A DNA stretch of 64,000 nucleotides. Origin: Hydrocarboniphaga sp965279055. Lineage in GTDB: Bacteria; Pseudomonadota; Gammaproteobacteria; Nevskiales; Nevskiaceae. This document shows, piece after piece, positions 1 through 8,602 of this stretch. The translations under genes and the position numbers were made by a program. The DNA lies in NCBI RefSeq assembly GCF_965279055.1, contig NZ_OZ257125.1:4774001-4838000 (forward strand), in the 5' to 3' direction. Every line of letters starts with the position of its first letter. Positions within the stretch are counted from its first letter, which is position 1. The notes under the pieces are model-generated. The model saw only the letters and a program-made list of their open reading frames with translations. It made no database searches and had not been told where the DNA came from.

Positions 1-447
1 GGCGAGCCAGCGATCCAGCTTGTCGGTGGCGTGGCCGAGTTCGTGGCCGATGTTGATCGCGCCGCCGGAGACGCCGCCGACGGTCAGCAGCAGGCCGAGC
101 AGCTCCCACCAGGCCAGCGGCTGGGTCACCGCGATCCAGGTGCCGACAACGAAGCTGGCGTACTGGATCGGGATCGCGAAGTAGATCGCCCAGCGGTAGT
201 AGCGCTCCTGCGACAGGCTGGCCACGCGCTCTTCCGGCGGGTTGTCCAGGTCGGTGCCGCGCAGCGTGTCGAGCAGCGGGATCACGCCGTAGACGAAGAC
301 CGGCCCCAGCCACCAGAACAGGCCCCAGCCGGTAAGCCAGTAGCCGAGGAAGGCGTACAGAGGCAGGCCGACGATAACGCCGCCAAGCAGCCACAAGGGG
401 CGCTTCTTGTCGGTCCAGGCCAGGGGATTGCTTGCTGTCGTGTTCAT
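1..447 (-). CDS. alkB: Alkane 1-monooxygenase, N-terminal 149 residues (partial)
   Basis: Integral-membrane non-haem di-iron alkane hydroxylase, which oxidises the terminal carbon of medium-chain alkanes using rubredoxin as electron donor. The gene runs off the left edge, so only the N-terminus is visible. It starts at the ATG at 447 and shows several hydrophobic helices. The first family histidine box, NIGHELGHATDK, begins near residue 133 with HELGH at about 135-139; the later histidine boxes lie outside the window. The 211-bp upstream gap carries a possible promoter and a 20-bp imperfect palindrome. Related membrane hydroxylases such as xylene monooxygenase share the fold, but NxGHELGH with this N-terminus fits AlkB best. 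Confident of the family; substrate range is inference. Confidence 0.9.
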   Translation of the reverse strand, partial: MNTTASNPLAWTDKKRPLWLLGGVIVGLPLYAFLGYWLTGWGLFWWLGPVFVYGVIPLLDTLRGTDLDNPPEERVASLSQERYYRWAIYFAIPIQYASFVVGTWIAVTQPLAWWELLGLLLTVGGVSGGAINIGHELGHATDKLDRWLA

Positions 448-478
448 GCAGATGTCCTCGCTTCGCTTGTTCAGGTTC

Positions 479-526
479 TTAATCGACCGTTCAATTAAGT
501 TAAATCAAACCGCCGTACGGGGTCAA
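479..526 (-). promoter_or_regulatory. Putative alkB promoter with TetR-like operator
   Basis: Read on the minus strand, TTGACC (521-526) is followed after 17 nt by the weak -10 TTAACT (498-503). Directly downstream lies TTAATCGACCGTTCAATTAA (479-498, plus-strand reading), a 20-bp palindrome with 8 of 10 paired positions, placed where a repressor would block initiation. Size and shape resemble TetR-family operators, but no regulator gene is visible. The assignment is inference. Confidence 0.45.
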
Positions 527-658
527 GCCCAGGCCGGTGGCCCGATCGCGTCCTGTTACGGCCTGTGACCGAAAGCGATCCCTTGCCTGCTTTTTGCTAG
601 CTTGCGCCTTACCAAACAGAACGATTGCCGGGTGGCCTCGCCGCCCGAACGGAGACTC

Positions 659-1804
659 GTGTACCTCGTCGCGCTGAAAATGCTGTTCGGCGATCAGTCC
701 AAGTACATGATGCTGGTCAGCGGCATGGCCTTCGCGACCCTGCTGATGGCGCAGCAGAGCGCGCTGTTCTGCGGCCTGATGAGCTGGACCTATTCGCCGC
801 TGGTGAACATGCGCGCCAGCATCTGGGTCGCCGACCCCAAGGTCGAGCAGGTCAACGAGAACAAGCCGCTGCGCGACACCGACGCCGACCGCATCCGCTC
901 GGTCGACGGTGTCGCCTGGGCCGCGCCGCTGTACCAGGGCATCGTCGTCGCGCGCGATCCGACCAACAGCAACTTCAAGTTCATCACCCTGGTCGGCCTC
1001 GACCCGACCACGCTCGCCGGCGCGCCCGGCAAGATCATCCAAGGCTCGCTGGCCGAGCTGCGCCGGCCCGGCACCGCGATCATCGACGAGTTCGCGGTGG
1101 AGCGTTTCAGCGAGGGCCGCGACACCAAGATCGGTGTCGGCGACGTGCTCGAGTTGAACGACAACGAGGTGGAAGTCGTCGGCATCTGCGATGTGCAGCG
1201 GCCTTTCATCGGCGGCCCCTACGTCTATACGACCTATGACCGCGCGGTCTCCGGCTACGCCTACAAGTCGCGCAAGATGCTCAGCTTCGTGCTCGCCGAA
1301 CCGGCGCAGGGCCTGACCGCCGAAGTGGTCGCCAGGCGCATCGAAAAAGAAACCGGCCTGAAGGCTTTCACCAACGAGGAGTTCCGCTGGTCGACGATCC
1401 GGTGGTTCTTCCGGAACACCGGCATTCCGGCGGTGATGGGCATCACCGTGTTCATTGGCCTGGTCGTCGGCATGGCGATTTCGGCGCAGACTTTCTATTC
1501 CTTCGTGCTCGAAAACACGCGCTTTCTCGGCGCGCTCAAGGCCATGGGCACGCCGACGCCGGTGCTGTGCAAGATGCTGCTGTTCCAGTCCGTGGCGGTC
1601 GGGCTGATCGGCTACGGCATCGGTGTCGGCATCACCGTCGCCTTCGGACGCATGGCGATCAGTACCCGCACCATCCCCTATGCGATGCCCTGGCAGGTGC
1701 CCGCGATCGTGCTCGGCATCGTGCTGCTGATCAGTTCGGTCGCGGCGCTCAGTGGCATCCTGCGCATCGCGCGGCTCGAACCCGCGATCGTGTTCCGCGC
1801 ATGA
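659..1804 (+). CDS. ABC transporter permease, FtsX/DevC-like
   Basis: Inner-membrane subunit of an ABC exporter of the MacB/LolCE/DevC class. One N-terminal membrane segment (about residues 16-38) is followed by a periplasmic domain of some 200 residues and then three C-terminal membrane segments in the FtsX fold. With the GTG start at 659, preceded by GGAGA at 651-655, the product is 381 aa, the size of DevC-type permeases that have one FtsX module. A TTG at 602 would add 19 residues without membrane character. The stop overlaps the ATG of the ATPase gene (ATGA), so the two are translationally coupled. No HlyD/DevB-type adaptor gene lies nearby. The transported substrate cannot be told. Confidence 0.8.
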   Translation: MYLVALKMLFGDQSKYMMLVSGMAFATLLMAQQSALFCGLMSWTYSPLVNMRASIWVADPKVEQVNENKPLRDTDADRIRSVDGVAWAAPLYQGIVVARDPTNSNFKFITLVGLDPTTLAGAPGKIIQGSLAELRRPGTAIIDEFAVERFSEGRDTKIGVGDVLELNDNEVEVVGICDVQRPFIGGPYVYTTYDRAVSGYAYKSRKMLSFVLAEPAQGLTAEVVARRIEKETGLKAFTNEEFRWSTIRWFFRNTGIPAVMGITVFIGLVVGMAISAQTFYSFVLENTRFLGALKAMGTPTPVLCKMLLFQSVAVGLIGYGIGVGITVAFGRMAISTRTIPYAMPWQVPAIVLGIVLLISSVAALSGILRIARLEPAIVFRA

Positions 1805-2553
1805 GCGGCGACATCATCAGGCCGAGCAGCGTCGGCGGCGAAGCGGTGCGCATGCGCGCCGTCGACAAGTTTTTCGGCGAAGGCGATGCGCGCACGCATG
1901 TGCTGAAGACCACCGACTTCGACGCGCCACTCGGCGGCCTGGTGATGCTGGTCGGGCCTTCCGGCTGCGGCAAGACCACCTTGCTGTCGGTGCTAGCCGG
2001 CACCTTGAATGCCGACGGCGGTGAAGTCACCGTCTTTGGCGAGCGCATCGACCGGATGAAGGCCGGCGCGCTGACGCGGTTCCGCGCGCTCAACATCGGC
2101 TTCATCTTTCAGCAGTTCAACCTGATCCCGACGTTGACCGCCGGCGAGAACGTGTCGATTCCGCTGCTGATACAGGGCAAAAGCAATGCGGTCGCCTTGA
2201 AGCGCGCCAAGGAAGTGCTGGAGCGCGTCGGACTCGGCCACAAGGCCAACGAGAGGCCGAGCAAATTGTCCGGCGGCCAGCAGCAGCGCGTCGCGATCGC
2301 CCGCGCTCTGGTGCACGAACCCCGGCTGGTGATCTGCGACGAGCCGACTTCGGCGCTCGATCGCGAAAACGGTGTGCTGGTGATGCAGCTGCTGCGCGAC
2401 GTCGCCGCCAGCGCCGACCGCACGGTGATCATCGTCACTCACGACAGCCGCATCTATTCCTATGCGGATCGCATGGCCGAGATGGAAGACGGCCGCGTGT
2501 TCCGCACGCTCAATTCACCGGATGAAATCGCCGCCGAGCATCGCGGGCACTGA
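1801..2553 (+). CDS. ABC transporter ATP-binding protein, LolD/DevA-like
   Basis: Cytoplasmic ATPase partner of the preceding permease, 250 aa. It carries Walker A GPSGCGKTT, a Q-loop in FIFQQFN, signature LSGGQQQR, Walker B LVICDEPTSALD and the switch histidine in IVTHD. The fold belongs to the MacB/LolD/DevA branch, which drives mechanotransmission through FtsX-like permeases rather than import. Its ATG overlaps the permease stop by 4 nt, so the pair forms a two-gene operon. After the stop, a single R1 repeat (2555-2575) separates it from convergent clsB. A lipoprotein- or lipid-export role is typical of the family but is not shown by the sequence. Confidence 0.88.
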   Translation: MSGDIIRPSSVGGEAVRMRAVDKFFGEGDARTHVLKTTDFDAPLGGLVMLVGPSGCGKTTLLSVLAGTLNADGGEVTVFGERIDRMKAGALTRFRALNIGFIFQQFNLIPTLTAGENVSIPLLIQGKSNAVALKRAKEVLERVGLGHKANERPSKLSGGQQQRVAIARALVHEPRLVICDEPTSALDRENGVLVMQLLRDVAASADRTVIIVTHDSRIYSYADRMAEMEDGRVFRTLNSPDEIAAEHRGH

Positions 2554-2554
2554 A

Positions 2555-2575
2555 CCCGGATTGCACCCGGGCTAC
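2555..2575. repeat. R1 palindromic repeat, single copy
   Basis: CCCGGATTGCACCCGGGCTAC, here a single imperfect arm of the family seen again at 22516-22563, 37140-37199, 41328-41393 and 60110-60130. It lies between the convergent ATPase gene and clsB. Its CTA (2572-2574) is the TAG stop codon of clsB on the minus strand. Confidence 0.7.
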
Positions 2576-3858
2576 AAACGCCCGCTCGTTCCCGGTTCGG
2601 CACTCTCCATTCCGCCGGGATTCTGCCGCTGATCGCCGACCGCGCGCGTATCCGGCTTGGTTTGCCCCAGCCCCGCCGCATGCGCCGGCCGCCAGCCGAC
2701 CCAGGCGGGGAAACGCCGGCCGAGGTGATAGGTGACGAAGTTGAATAGCTGACGGCGGATATCGCGTTTCGGGATCGCGGTCCATTCCACTTTGCGGCAA
2801 CTGTTGTGCATCAGATTCTGCAGCCGCGACGCCAGGTGCTGATTGAACGCGGCGTCGTCGAACACCAGGTTCGATTCAAGATTCAGATACAAGCTCAGCG
2901 GATCGAGATTGCTCGAACCCACCGTTGCCCATCGGTCGTCGATCACCGCCACTTTCGCATGCAGCGGCCGCTCGCAGTATTCGTAAATGGTGACGCCGGC
3001 CTTCATCAGGTATTCGTACAGATTCTCGGCAACCCATTTGACGTACCACATGTCCGGCTTGCCCTGCAGGATCAAGGTGACGTCGACACCGCGCCGCGCC
3101 GCGTCGCGCAGATTGCGCAGCAGGCGAAAGCCCGGGAAGAAATAGGCATTGGCGATGACGATGCGCTGCCGCGCCGCCTTGATCGCGTGGCGGTACTGGC
3201 GCTCGATGTCGTCGTGATGGCGCTCGTTGTCGCGCACCACGAACATCGCGCGCGCGCTGCCGACCGGCTGCAGATGCGGCGCCGGCGGAGCCGCCCGTTT
3301 GCGCTGCCACCAGCGCTGGCGCGTCTGCGTCTTCATCGCATGCTTGGCCACCGACAGTTCGCAGAAGCGATGAATGTCGCGCACCACCGGCCCTTCCACT
3401 TCGACCGCGTAATCCTGCTTGGAACCCTCGCCGTAATCGGCGATGTGGTCATGCGAAATATTGATGCCGCCGACGAAAGCCAGGCGGCCATCGATGACCA
3501 CCAGCTTGCGATGCAGGCGCCGGAACAGATTGGTGCGCACGCCCATGATTTTCGGCTGCGGCCGGTAGACGTGAAAGCCGATGCCGACATCGGTCATCTC
3601 GGCGATGAACTCCGGCGTCAGATTGGCCGAGCCGTAGCCGTCAACGGTGAGTTCCACGCGCAGGCCGCGCTGCGCCGCCGCGATCAGCGCCTGCTGGAAC
3701 GGCTTGCCGACCTTGTCGTCGAACAGGATGAAAGTCTCGACGAAGATCTCTTTCTGGGCCCGGGCAATTTCCTCAAGCACGCGCGGATAATAGGCCTCAC
3801 CGTTCTCGAGCAGCTCGAGACGGTTGCCGCCCACCCAATCGTGCCGGGGCTTGCTCAC
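2572..3858 (-). CDS. clsB: Cardiolipin synthase B, phospholipase D family
   Basis: Membrane-associated phospholipid synthase that condenses phosphatidylglycerol into cardiolipin or transfers phosphatidyl groups to alcohols. The 428-aa product has two HKD active sites: HRKLVVID with H116/K118/D123, and HAKVAVID with H300/K302/D307, each followed by the usual G(G/S)xN region. There are no N-terminal membrane helices, as in ClsB rather than ClsA. The start is the GTG at 3858, which overlaps the stop of the ybhP-like gene (GTGA), giving the same gene order as ybhP-clsB in E. coli. The last 45 or so residues (Gly/Pro-rich) extend beyond the family core, and the stop codon lies inside an R1 repeat, so the true end may have been altered by repeat insertion. 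Confidence 0.93.
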   Translation of the reverse strand: MSKPRHDWVGGNRLELLENGEAYYPRVLEEIARAQKEIFVETFILFDDKVGKPFQQALIAAAQRGLRVELTVDGYGSANLTPEFIAEMTDVGIGFHVYRPQPKIMGVRTNLFRRLHRKLVVIDGRLAFVGGINISHDHIADYGEGSKQDYAVEVEGPVVRDIHRFCELSVAKHAMKTQTRQRWWQRKRAAPPAPHLQPVGSARAMFVVRDNERHHDDIERQYRHAIKAARQRIVIANAYFFPGFRLLRNLRDAARRGVDVTLILQGKPDMWYVKWVAENLYEYLMKAGVTIYEYCERPLHAKVAVIDDRWATVGSSNLDPLSLYLNLESNLVFDDAAFNQHLASRLQNLMHNSCRKVEWTAIPKRDIRRQLFNFVTYHLGRRFPAWVGWRPAHAAGLGQTKPDTRAVGDQRQNPGGMESAEPGTSGRL

Positions 3859-4616
3859 ACGCTGATTTCCAGCGCCAGCGCGGCGTGGTCGGACAGATGC
3901 GACCAGGGCTTGGACGACAGCACCATCGGCCGCGCGGTGCGCACGTTGCGGGTGTAGATGCGATCCAGCCGCAGCACGGGAAAGCGCGACGGGAAGGTCT
4001 TGGCTTCGCGGCCTTCGTGTTCCACGAAAGCCTCACGCACGCCGCAGCGGTCGAGCACGCGATTGGCGCGCACGCGCCAGTCGTTGAAGTCGCCGGCGAT
4101 GATCAGCGGCGCATCGGCCGGTACATGTTGCGAGATCATCTGGCACATCAGCTTCAGCTGTTGCTGGCGGTGATCTTCCATCAGCCCGAGATGCGCGCAG
4201 ATCACATGCACGTCGAGATCGCGCTGCGGCACCTTGAGCACGCAATGCAGCAGGCCGCGGCGTTCCGGACCCGCGATCGACACGTCGCGGTTCTGCCAGC
4301 TGGTGATCGGAAACTTGGACAGCACCGCGTTGCCGTGATGGCCGTCCGGATAAATCGCGTTGCGGCCGTAGGAATAGTGGCCCCAGATCGTGTCCGCCAG
4401 GAACTCGTACTGCGGCGACGCCGGCCAGTCCTTCTGCCTGGACGAATGCAGCTCGTGGCTGCCCAGCACTTCCTGCAGGAATACCACGTCCGCACCGACT
4501 CCGCGCACCGCCTCGCGCAGGTCGTGCAGCATGAAGCGACGGTTGAAGACGGTGAACCCCTTGTGGGTGTTCAACGTCAGCACCTTGAACGTGGTGAGCG
4601 GCAGTGAGCCTTCCAT
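3855..4616 (-). CDS. Endonuclease/exonuclease/phosphatase-fold protein, YbhP-like
   Basis: A 253-aa cytosolic protein of the DNase I-like metal-dependent phosphodiesterase superfamily. Visible family residues are LTLNTHKG near the N-terminus, FLQEV (metal-binding Glu), GDFNDW (Asp/Asn of the active site) and SDHAAL near the C-terminus (catalytic Asp-His). The ATG at 4616 is chosen because the fold begins right after it; upstream in-frame codons to 4712 encode unlike sequence and no Shine-Dalgarno decides. The gene is translationally coupled to clsB. In E. coli ybhP is co-transcribed with clsB, but its substrate is unknown; a phospholipid or phosphodiester substrate is plausible and unproven. 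Confidence 0.85.
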   Translation of the reverse strand: MEGSLPLTTFKVLTLNTHKGFTVFNRRFMLHDLREAVRGVGADVVFLQEVLGSHELHSSRQKDWPASPQYEFLADTIWGHYSYGRNAIYPDGHHGNAVLSKFPITSWQNRDVSIAGPERRGLLHCVLKVPQRDLDVHVICAHLGLMEDHRQQQLKLMCQMISQHVPADAPLIIAGDFNDWRVRANRVLDRCGVREAFVEHEGREAKTFPSRFPVLRLDRIYTRNVRTARPMVLSSKPWSHLSDHAALALEISV

Positions 4617-4828
4617 GCTGCGGACGGACCGATGGAAACAGGAGCCTGATCTTGCGCGAAAAGCCTTAACTGAACCGGAACAGTTTGCATTGCAAAGCGA
4701 TACCGACTTCACTCTTGCGGCCGAAGCGGCTTTTTTTCACGCTCAGCGCCTGAGCCAGCCATCGTTCCTCGACGGAACCGGTTGGGCACCTGCCCTGTGG
4801 GGCGGGCTAAGTACTTGGGGAGAATCCG

Positions 4829-6841
4829 TTGAGCAATCCATTCCTGCGCACGCTAGCGTTGTGCCTGGTCGCCTGCGATGCCGTTGGCGCAACAGCCGCT
4901 ATCAAGGCGCCGGAGCCGACAACACTGACTCAGTTTGCCAAGCACGAGCAGTACATCGACGCGAGGATCTCGCCGGACGGCCGCTATCTCGCGGTGACCT
5001 ATCCGCAGGACGACGTGGTCGGTCTGGGTATCATCGATCTGTCGTCGCAGAAGCTGACCGGCACGCTACGCTTTTCGCATCAGCAGCACGTCAACGGATT
5101 CTGGTGGGTATCGCCAGAGCGGGTAGTAGTGGCGATGGCAAAGAGCTTCGGGCCGCTCGACCAGCCTTATCTGACCGGCGAACTCTATGCCATCAACGCC
5201 GACGGCAGCGGCAAGACCTACCTACATGGATATCAGGGTGGCACCGGTACGGGCACGCACATCGCGGGTGTGCGCAAGGAGTATGCGGCAGCGTACATGA
5301 TCGATCCGCTGCCGCGTGACCCGGCCCATGCACTGATCGCGGTCGAGTCATGGCGCAACCATATTCCGGAGTACAGGATTCAATTGCTGGATGTGCGCAA
5401 CGGCATCAAGCAGAACGTGTCCGCGATCACCGCCGGCTACCTGGGCCCCGGCTCGGTGGCAACCGATGTCGCTGGGCATGCGCGGTACGCGCTGGGTATC
5501 ACCGACGATTTGAGGCGCAACGAATACCTGCACGACGTCGAAGCCGGGACCTGGAAGCTGGTGCAGCAGAATGATAAATACACTTCGATCAGGCTGGTGG
5601 GTGTTAGCGAGGACGCGCGCACGGTTTACCTTTTTTCGAACCAGGGTAGCGATCGCACATGCCTGCGCAGCCGCGACTTGGTGAGCCTCGAGCTGAAGAC
5701 ACTCGCCTGCAATGAACACGTCGACGTCGATGGCGTGCCGATGTCGACCGAAAACGGCCGCCCGGTGGCAGTCGGCTTTGAAGATGGCTTGCCGAGTGTC
5801 GAACTCATTGAAAAGGATTCGACTGACGCGAAAGCCTATAAGACCTTGCTGAAGAGCTTTTCCGGTCAACGCGTGCGTGTCACCAGCAAGACCTTGGATG
5901 GCAAGCAGATGGTGGTCGCGGTCAACAGCGATCGCAACCCTGGCGATTTTTATCTGCTCGATCTGACAAAGATGAAGGCGGAGTATCTGTTCTCGTCGCG
6001 ACCCTGGATCGACCCTGCGGCGATGAACTCGGCGACGCCGATCGAAGTCAGGGCACGCGACGGCCGCCTTCTCTCCGGTTACCTAATCAGTGCCGGCGGC
6101 ATCAAGCCCGAAAAGCGGCCAATGGTGATCATGCCGCACGGGGGGCCACACGGGGTTCGTGATTACTGGGAGTGGGACATGTGGTCGCAGTATCTGGCCT
6201 CGCTGGGCTACGCCGTGTTGCAAGTGAACTATCGCGGCTCCGGGGGCTACGGCAGCAGCTTCGAGCACGACGGCTACCGTCATTGGGGCACGTCGATGCA
6301 GGACGATCTCACCGACTCGGTGGCCTGGGCCGTAAAGGCCGGGATCGCCGACGGAGCGCGGGTTTGCATCATGGGAGCCAGCTACGGCGGTTACGCGGCG
6401 CTGATGAGTGCGGTGAAAGAACCGGATCTGTACCGCTGCGCCATTGCCTATGCGGGCGTCTATAACCTAGCGACACAGAGCAGCGATTCTGATATCGCAA
6501 GAAGCCACTTCGGCCGCGATTATCTGAGCGAAGTAGTCGGTGTCGACAAGGAAGAGTTGCTGCGTAATTCACCAATCAGTTACATCGACAAACTGAAAGC
6601 GCCGGTGCTGATCGCACATGGAGATGCAGACGAGCGCGTACCTTTCAGCCAGGCCAAGGAGCTGCGCCAGGAACTCGATAGGCAGAACAAGAATTACGAG
6701 TGGATGCCGTTCAAAGGCGAAGAGCACGGCTTCTATGCCGAGGCCGACGAGGTCAGGTTTCTGGAAGCGGTAAGAGCCTTCCTGGCGCGCAACATCGGCG
6801 TCGCGGCCGTCACGCCAGCCGTTGCACCGGTTCTGCACTAA
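4829..6841 (+). CDS. Secreted S9-family prolyl oligopeptidase-type peptidase
   Basis: Serine peptidase of the S9 (acylaminoacyl/dipeptidyl peptidase) family, 670 aa, probably cleaving short peptides in the periplasm. An N-terminal signal sequence leads into a beta-propeller-like region (about residues 35-400) and a C-terminal alpha/beta hydrolase. The catalytic triad is readable: Ser518 in GASYGGY, Asp601 in HGDADERVP and His633 in EEHGF. The start is a TTG at 4829, supported by GGGGAGA at 4817-4823. The N-terminus contains a Cys at residue 16, so a lipoprotein is possible, but the lipobox is poor. It stands alone, convergent with btuF. Codon use looks slightly less GC-biased than in its neighbours, which may indicate recent acquisition. 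Confidence 0.9.
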   Translation: MSNPFLRTLALCLVACDAVGATAAIKAPEPTTLTQFAKHEQYIDARISPDGRYLAVTYPQDDVVGLGIIDLSSQKLTGTLRFSHQQHVNGFWWVSPERVVVAMAKSFGPLDQPYLTGELYAINADGSGKTYLHGYQGGTGTGTHIAGVRKEYAAAYMIDPLPRDPAHALIAVESWRNHIPEYRIQLLDVRNGIKQNVSAITAGYLGPGSVATDVAGHARYALGITDDLRRNEYLHDVEAGTWKLVQQNDKYTSIRLVGVSEDARTVYLFSNQGSDRTCLRSRDLVSLELKTLACNEHVDVDGVPMSTENGRPVAVGFEDGLPSVELIEKDSTDAKAYKTLLKSFSGQRVRVTSKTLDGKQMVVAVNSDRNPGDFYLLDLTKMKAEYLFSSRPWIDPAAMNSATPIEVRARDGRLLSGYLISAGGIKPEKRPMVIMPHGGPHGVRDYWEWDMWSQYLASLGYAVLQVNYRGSGGYGSSFEHDGYRHWGTSMQDDLTDSVAWAVKAGIADGARVCIMGASYGGYAALMSAVKEPDLYRCAIAYAGVYNLATQSSDSDIARSHFGRDYLSEVVGVDKEELLRNSPISYIDKLKAPVLIAHGDADERVPFSQAKELRQELDRQNKNYEWMPFKGEEHGFYAEADEVRFLEAVRAFLARNIGVAAVTPAVAPVLH

Positions 6842-6846
6842 GTGGA

Positions 6847-7683
6847 TTAGCGCCTCGTTTTGCGCCGCGCCTGATCCATCACGCCGCAGAGTTCAGCGAC
6901 GCCGTCGGCCATGCGCGGTGTCGCGCGCGCCAGGGTGTCGGCGTCGACCGCGTAGAGATTGCCGCTGCGCGTGGCCTTCGCGTCGGGCCAGCGTTTCCAG
7001 AAGGCCTCGATACCGGCCGAGTTGTCCTGGCGGCCCCAGACGACGACATCGGGATCGCGCGCCAGCACCGCCTCACGGCCGAGCGCGCCGGCCAGCAGCG
7101 GAAGGTCGGCGAACACGTTGTCGCCGCCGCATAGCGCAATGGCTTCGCTGATCGGGCTGTTGCGGTTGACGGTGAAAATCGGGTCGGCCTCGATCTGGTA
7201 GAACACGCGCAGCTTTGACGCCGCCTTGTATTGCGCGCTCAGCGCGGCGATGCGCTGGTGAAAGCGGGCCGCTTCGGTCTTTGCCGTCGCCGAGGTGCCG
7301 AGCCTGGCGCCGATGGCGATCAGCGCGCTTTCGATATCCGCGAGCTTGCGGATCTCGATGTCGAGCCTGCGGATGCCGAGGCGATCGAGCTGCGCGATCG
7401 TCGACGACGGCGTGCCGTTTTGCCAGGTCACCACCAGATCCGGATGCAGCGCCAGCAGCGCCTCGCCGTTGAGGCTGAAGGCATCGCCGACGCTGGGCAG
7501 CCTGGCGACCTGCGCCGGGTAGTCGCTGTACTCGACGCGGCCGACCAGCTGGTCGCAGGCGCCGGCCGCGCATACCAGCTCGCTCAAATGCGGTGCGATC
7601 GCGACCACGCGCGCCGCCTGTGCCAGCGACGGCGTGGCGAGCGCGAGCAGCAACAGGCCGAGCAGGCGCCGCATCATCATCAT
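6847..7683 (-). CDS. btuF: BtuF-like periplasmic cobalamin/metal-chelate binding protein
   Basis: A 278-aa periplasmic substrate-binding protein of the helical-backbone class (PBP type III) used by B12 and iron-siderophore ABC importers. A signal peptide covers about residues 1-23, ending in LAQA. The start of the mature protein, VVAIAPHLSELVCAAG, and the downstream YPAQVARLPSVG match BtuF-type proteins closely. Four tandem ATG codons make the exact start uncertain. It follows ampE by 4 bp and looks like the last gene of an ampD-ampE-btuF operon. No btuC or btuD permease/ATPase gene is present here, so it would have to work with components encoded elsewhere. Ligand assignment to cobalamin is by family resemblance. 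Confidence 0.82.
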   Translation of the reverse strand: MMMMRRLLGLLLLALATPSLAQAARVVAIAPHLSELVCAAGACDQLVGRVEYSDYPAQVARLPSVGDAFSLNGEALLALHPDLVVTWQNGTPSSTIAQLDRLGIRRLDIEIRKLADIESALIAIGARLGTSATAKTEAARFHQRIAALSAQYKAASKLRVFYQIEADPIFTVNRNSPISEAIALCGGDNVFADLPLLAGALGREAVLARDPDVVVWGRQDNSAGIEAFWKRWPDAKATRSGNLYAVDADTLARATPRMADGVAELCGVMDQARRKTRR

Positions 7684-7687
7684 CGGC

Positions 7688-8578
7688 TCAAAATCCGCTG
7701 ACCCAGGCGCCGGTGGCGAAGAACGCGAAGAACGCCAGCAGGATCAGCAACGCACGGTTCTGCAGGCTCATCACCTCGTGCAGCGTCGCCTCGAAGTTCG
7801 GCGGCAGCGTCGGGCCGCCGCCGTCCTCGCCATCGGTTTCCAGGCCACCGGTCGCGGTTTCGGCGAGAACCGCCCAGGTCTTGCGGCTCCAGCCGGCGAC
7901 ATCGCCGGACACCGGATCGAAGCGCAGCTGGCTCCAGGCGCGCAGCGCGTCGTCGAGGCTGCCGGCCATGCCGAACAGCAAGGCGGTGATGCGCGCCGGA
8001 ATCCAGGCCATCAGGCCATGCAGTGCGTCGGCGAAATCCGCGGCCAAGGTGTTGCCGTCGGCATGCAGCACGCGCGGCAGACGGCTGGCGACGCGGTAGG
8101 CCACCGCGCCGATCGGGCCGAGCACGAAGAACCACAGCAGGATGCCGAACAGGCGCTCGTGGGACTGGATGAACATCGCGCCGACCAGCGAGCGATGACT
8201 GGCGTCGGGCCGCGGCCCGCGCTGCAGCGCGCGCGCCAGGCGGCGCGTGGTCTCGACGTCGCCGGCGGCATGCGCGCGCAGCATTTCGTGCAGGTCGTCG
8301 GCGAGGTCGCGCGGGCCCAGGCACAGCAGCAGCACCAGCGCCGAGAAGCCCAGCGATACGAAAGGGTTTTCGATCTGCTGCTCGATCAGCGCGGTCAGTC
8401 CCAGCGGCGGCAGCAGCAGCAGCGGCACGATCGCCGGGCTGGTCCACAGCTCCGGCCAGCGCAGCAGGCCGCGCGCGCCGCGCACCGTGGTCTGCAGCAG
8501 CAGCGGGCGACCCCACCAATCGATCTGCCCGAGCAGGCGCTCGAGCAGCAGGGCACAAATGGTTGCGATCAGCAGCAT
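7688..8578 (-). CDS. ampE: AmpE-like inner-membrane protein
   Basis: A 296-aa polytopic inner-membrane protein of the AmpE family, in some bacteria linked to beta-lactamase induction and cell-wall recycling. Membrane segments appear near residues 1-12, 48-62, 77-90 and 143-163, plus a C-terminal helix at about 275-293. The family feature QSHERLFGILLWFFVLGP is present around residues 138-155. It lies 24 bp downstream of ampD in the classical ampDE order, which strongly supports the call. No ampC or ampR is in the window. Its biochemical role is not settled in the family. Confidence 0.85.
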   Translation of the reverse strand: MLLIATICALLLERLLGQIDWWGRPLLLQTTVRGARGLLRWPELWTSPAIVPLLLLPPLGLTALIEQQIENPFVSLGFSALVLLLCLGPRDLADDLHEMLRAHAAGDVETTRRLARALQRGPRPDASHRSLVGAMFIQSHERLFGILLWFFVLGPIGAVAYRVASRLPRVLHADGNTLAADFADALHGLMAWIPARITALLFGMAGSLDDALRAWSQLRFDPVSGDVAGWSRKTWAVLAETATGGLETDGEDGGGPTLPPNFEATLHEVMSLQNRALLILLAFFAFFATGAWVSGF

Positions 8579-8602
8579 GCGGCAATGATGACAGCTGTTG
8601 CG

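Noticed and set aside
4729..4740. T7 run after a GC stretch as terminator
   Set aside because: Only a 4-bp stem can be drawn, and the position between divergent genes gives it nothing to terminate.
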